This document shows positions 6,476 through 6,493 of a DNA stretch of 6,493 nt, in pieces. The notes beneath the pieces are model-generated. The model had not been told where the DNA came from. It saw nothing but the letters and a program-made list of their open reading frames with translations, and searched no databases. Source of the DNA: Armatimonadota bacterium (GTDB lineage: Bacteria; Armatimonadota; JAAZEB01); contig DUUU01000195.1 of assembly GCA_012841485.1 (NCBI GenBank), forward strand, positions 1 to 6,493, written 5' to 3'. The position numbers and the translations under genes are program-made. The first letter of the stretch is position 1, and each line of letters starts with the position of its first letter.

Positions 6476-6493
6476 AGGTGCCGCGCGGCCAGC

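Overview
The window is GC-rich bacterial DNA holding four protein-coding genes. Two lie on the minus strand (left) and two on the plus strand (right), and they diverge from a 691-base intergenic region. Strong Shine-Dalgarno sequences, GTG and TTG starts and one textbook sigma70-type promoter are bacterial. The phylum cannot be fixed from the sequence. A GHL10-type secreted glycosidase, a GH38 mannosidase, a Ycf46-like AAA ATPase and degenerate intergenic repeats together would suit a polysaccharide-degrading lineage such as Armatimonadota, Chloroflexota or Planctomycetota. That is a guess with low confidence.

Left half, minus strand, in order of transcription: a gene for a 620-residue exported protein of the GHL10 / DUF187 glycosidase-like family (2918 to 1056), a 237-base gap, then the N-terminal 272 residues of a GH38 alpha-mannosidase-like protein (818 to the left edge, incomplete). 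Both belong to carbohydrate metabolism. The first has a signal peptide and the second does not, so they may act on the same glycans outside and inside the cell. The GH38 protein has Asn where the family normally has its catalytic, zinc-binding Asp.

Middle, 2919-3609: no convincing gene. This stretch holds an inverted pair of degenerate CGCAGAT-type repeats, a compact set of nested palindromes that can fold as a three-way junction (3345-3408), and a second, independent palindromic structure (3442-3538) with a perfect two-part outer stem. The promoter of the plus-strand genes (TTGACT, 17 bases, TAGAAT) comes next.

Right half, plus strand: a 570-residue ATPase with a degenerate AAA-like N-terminal half lacking a P-loop and an intact C-terminal AAA domain (3610-5322), then ribonuclease Z (5421-6356), with all metal ligands present and a TTG start set by an excellent ribosome binding site. 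The two are probably co-transcribed, and a GC-rich hairpin sits between them. A terminator-like hairpin lies about 90 bases after the RNase Z stop. RNase Z matures tRNA 3' ends; what the ATPase does is not known from the sequence.
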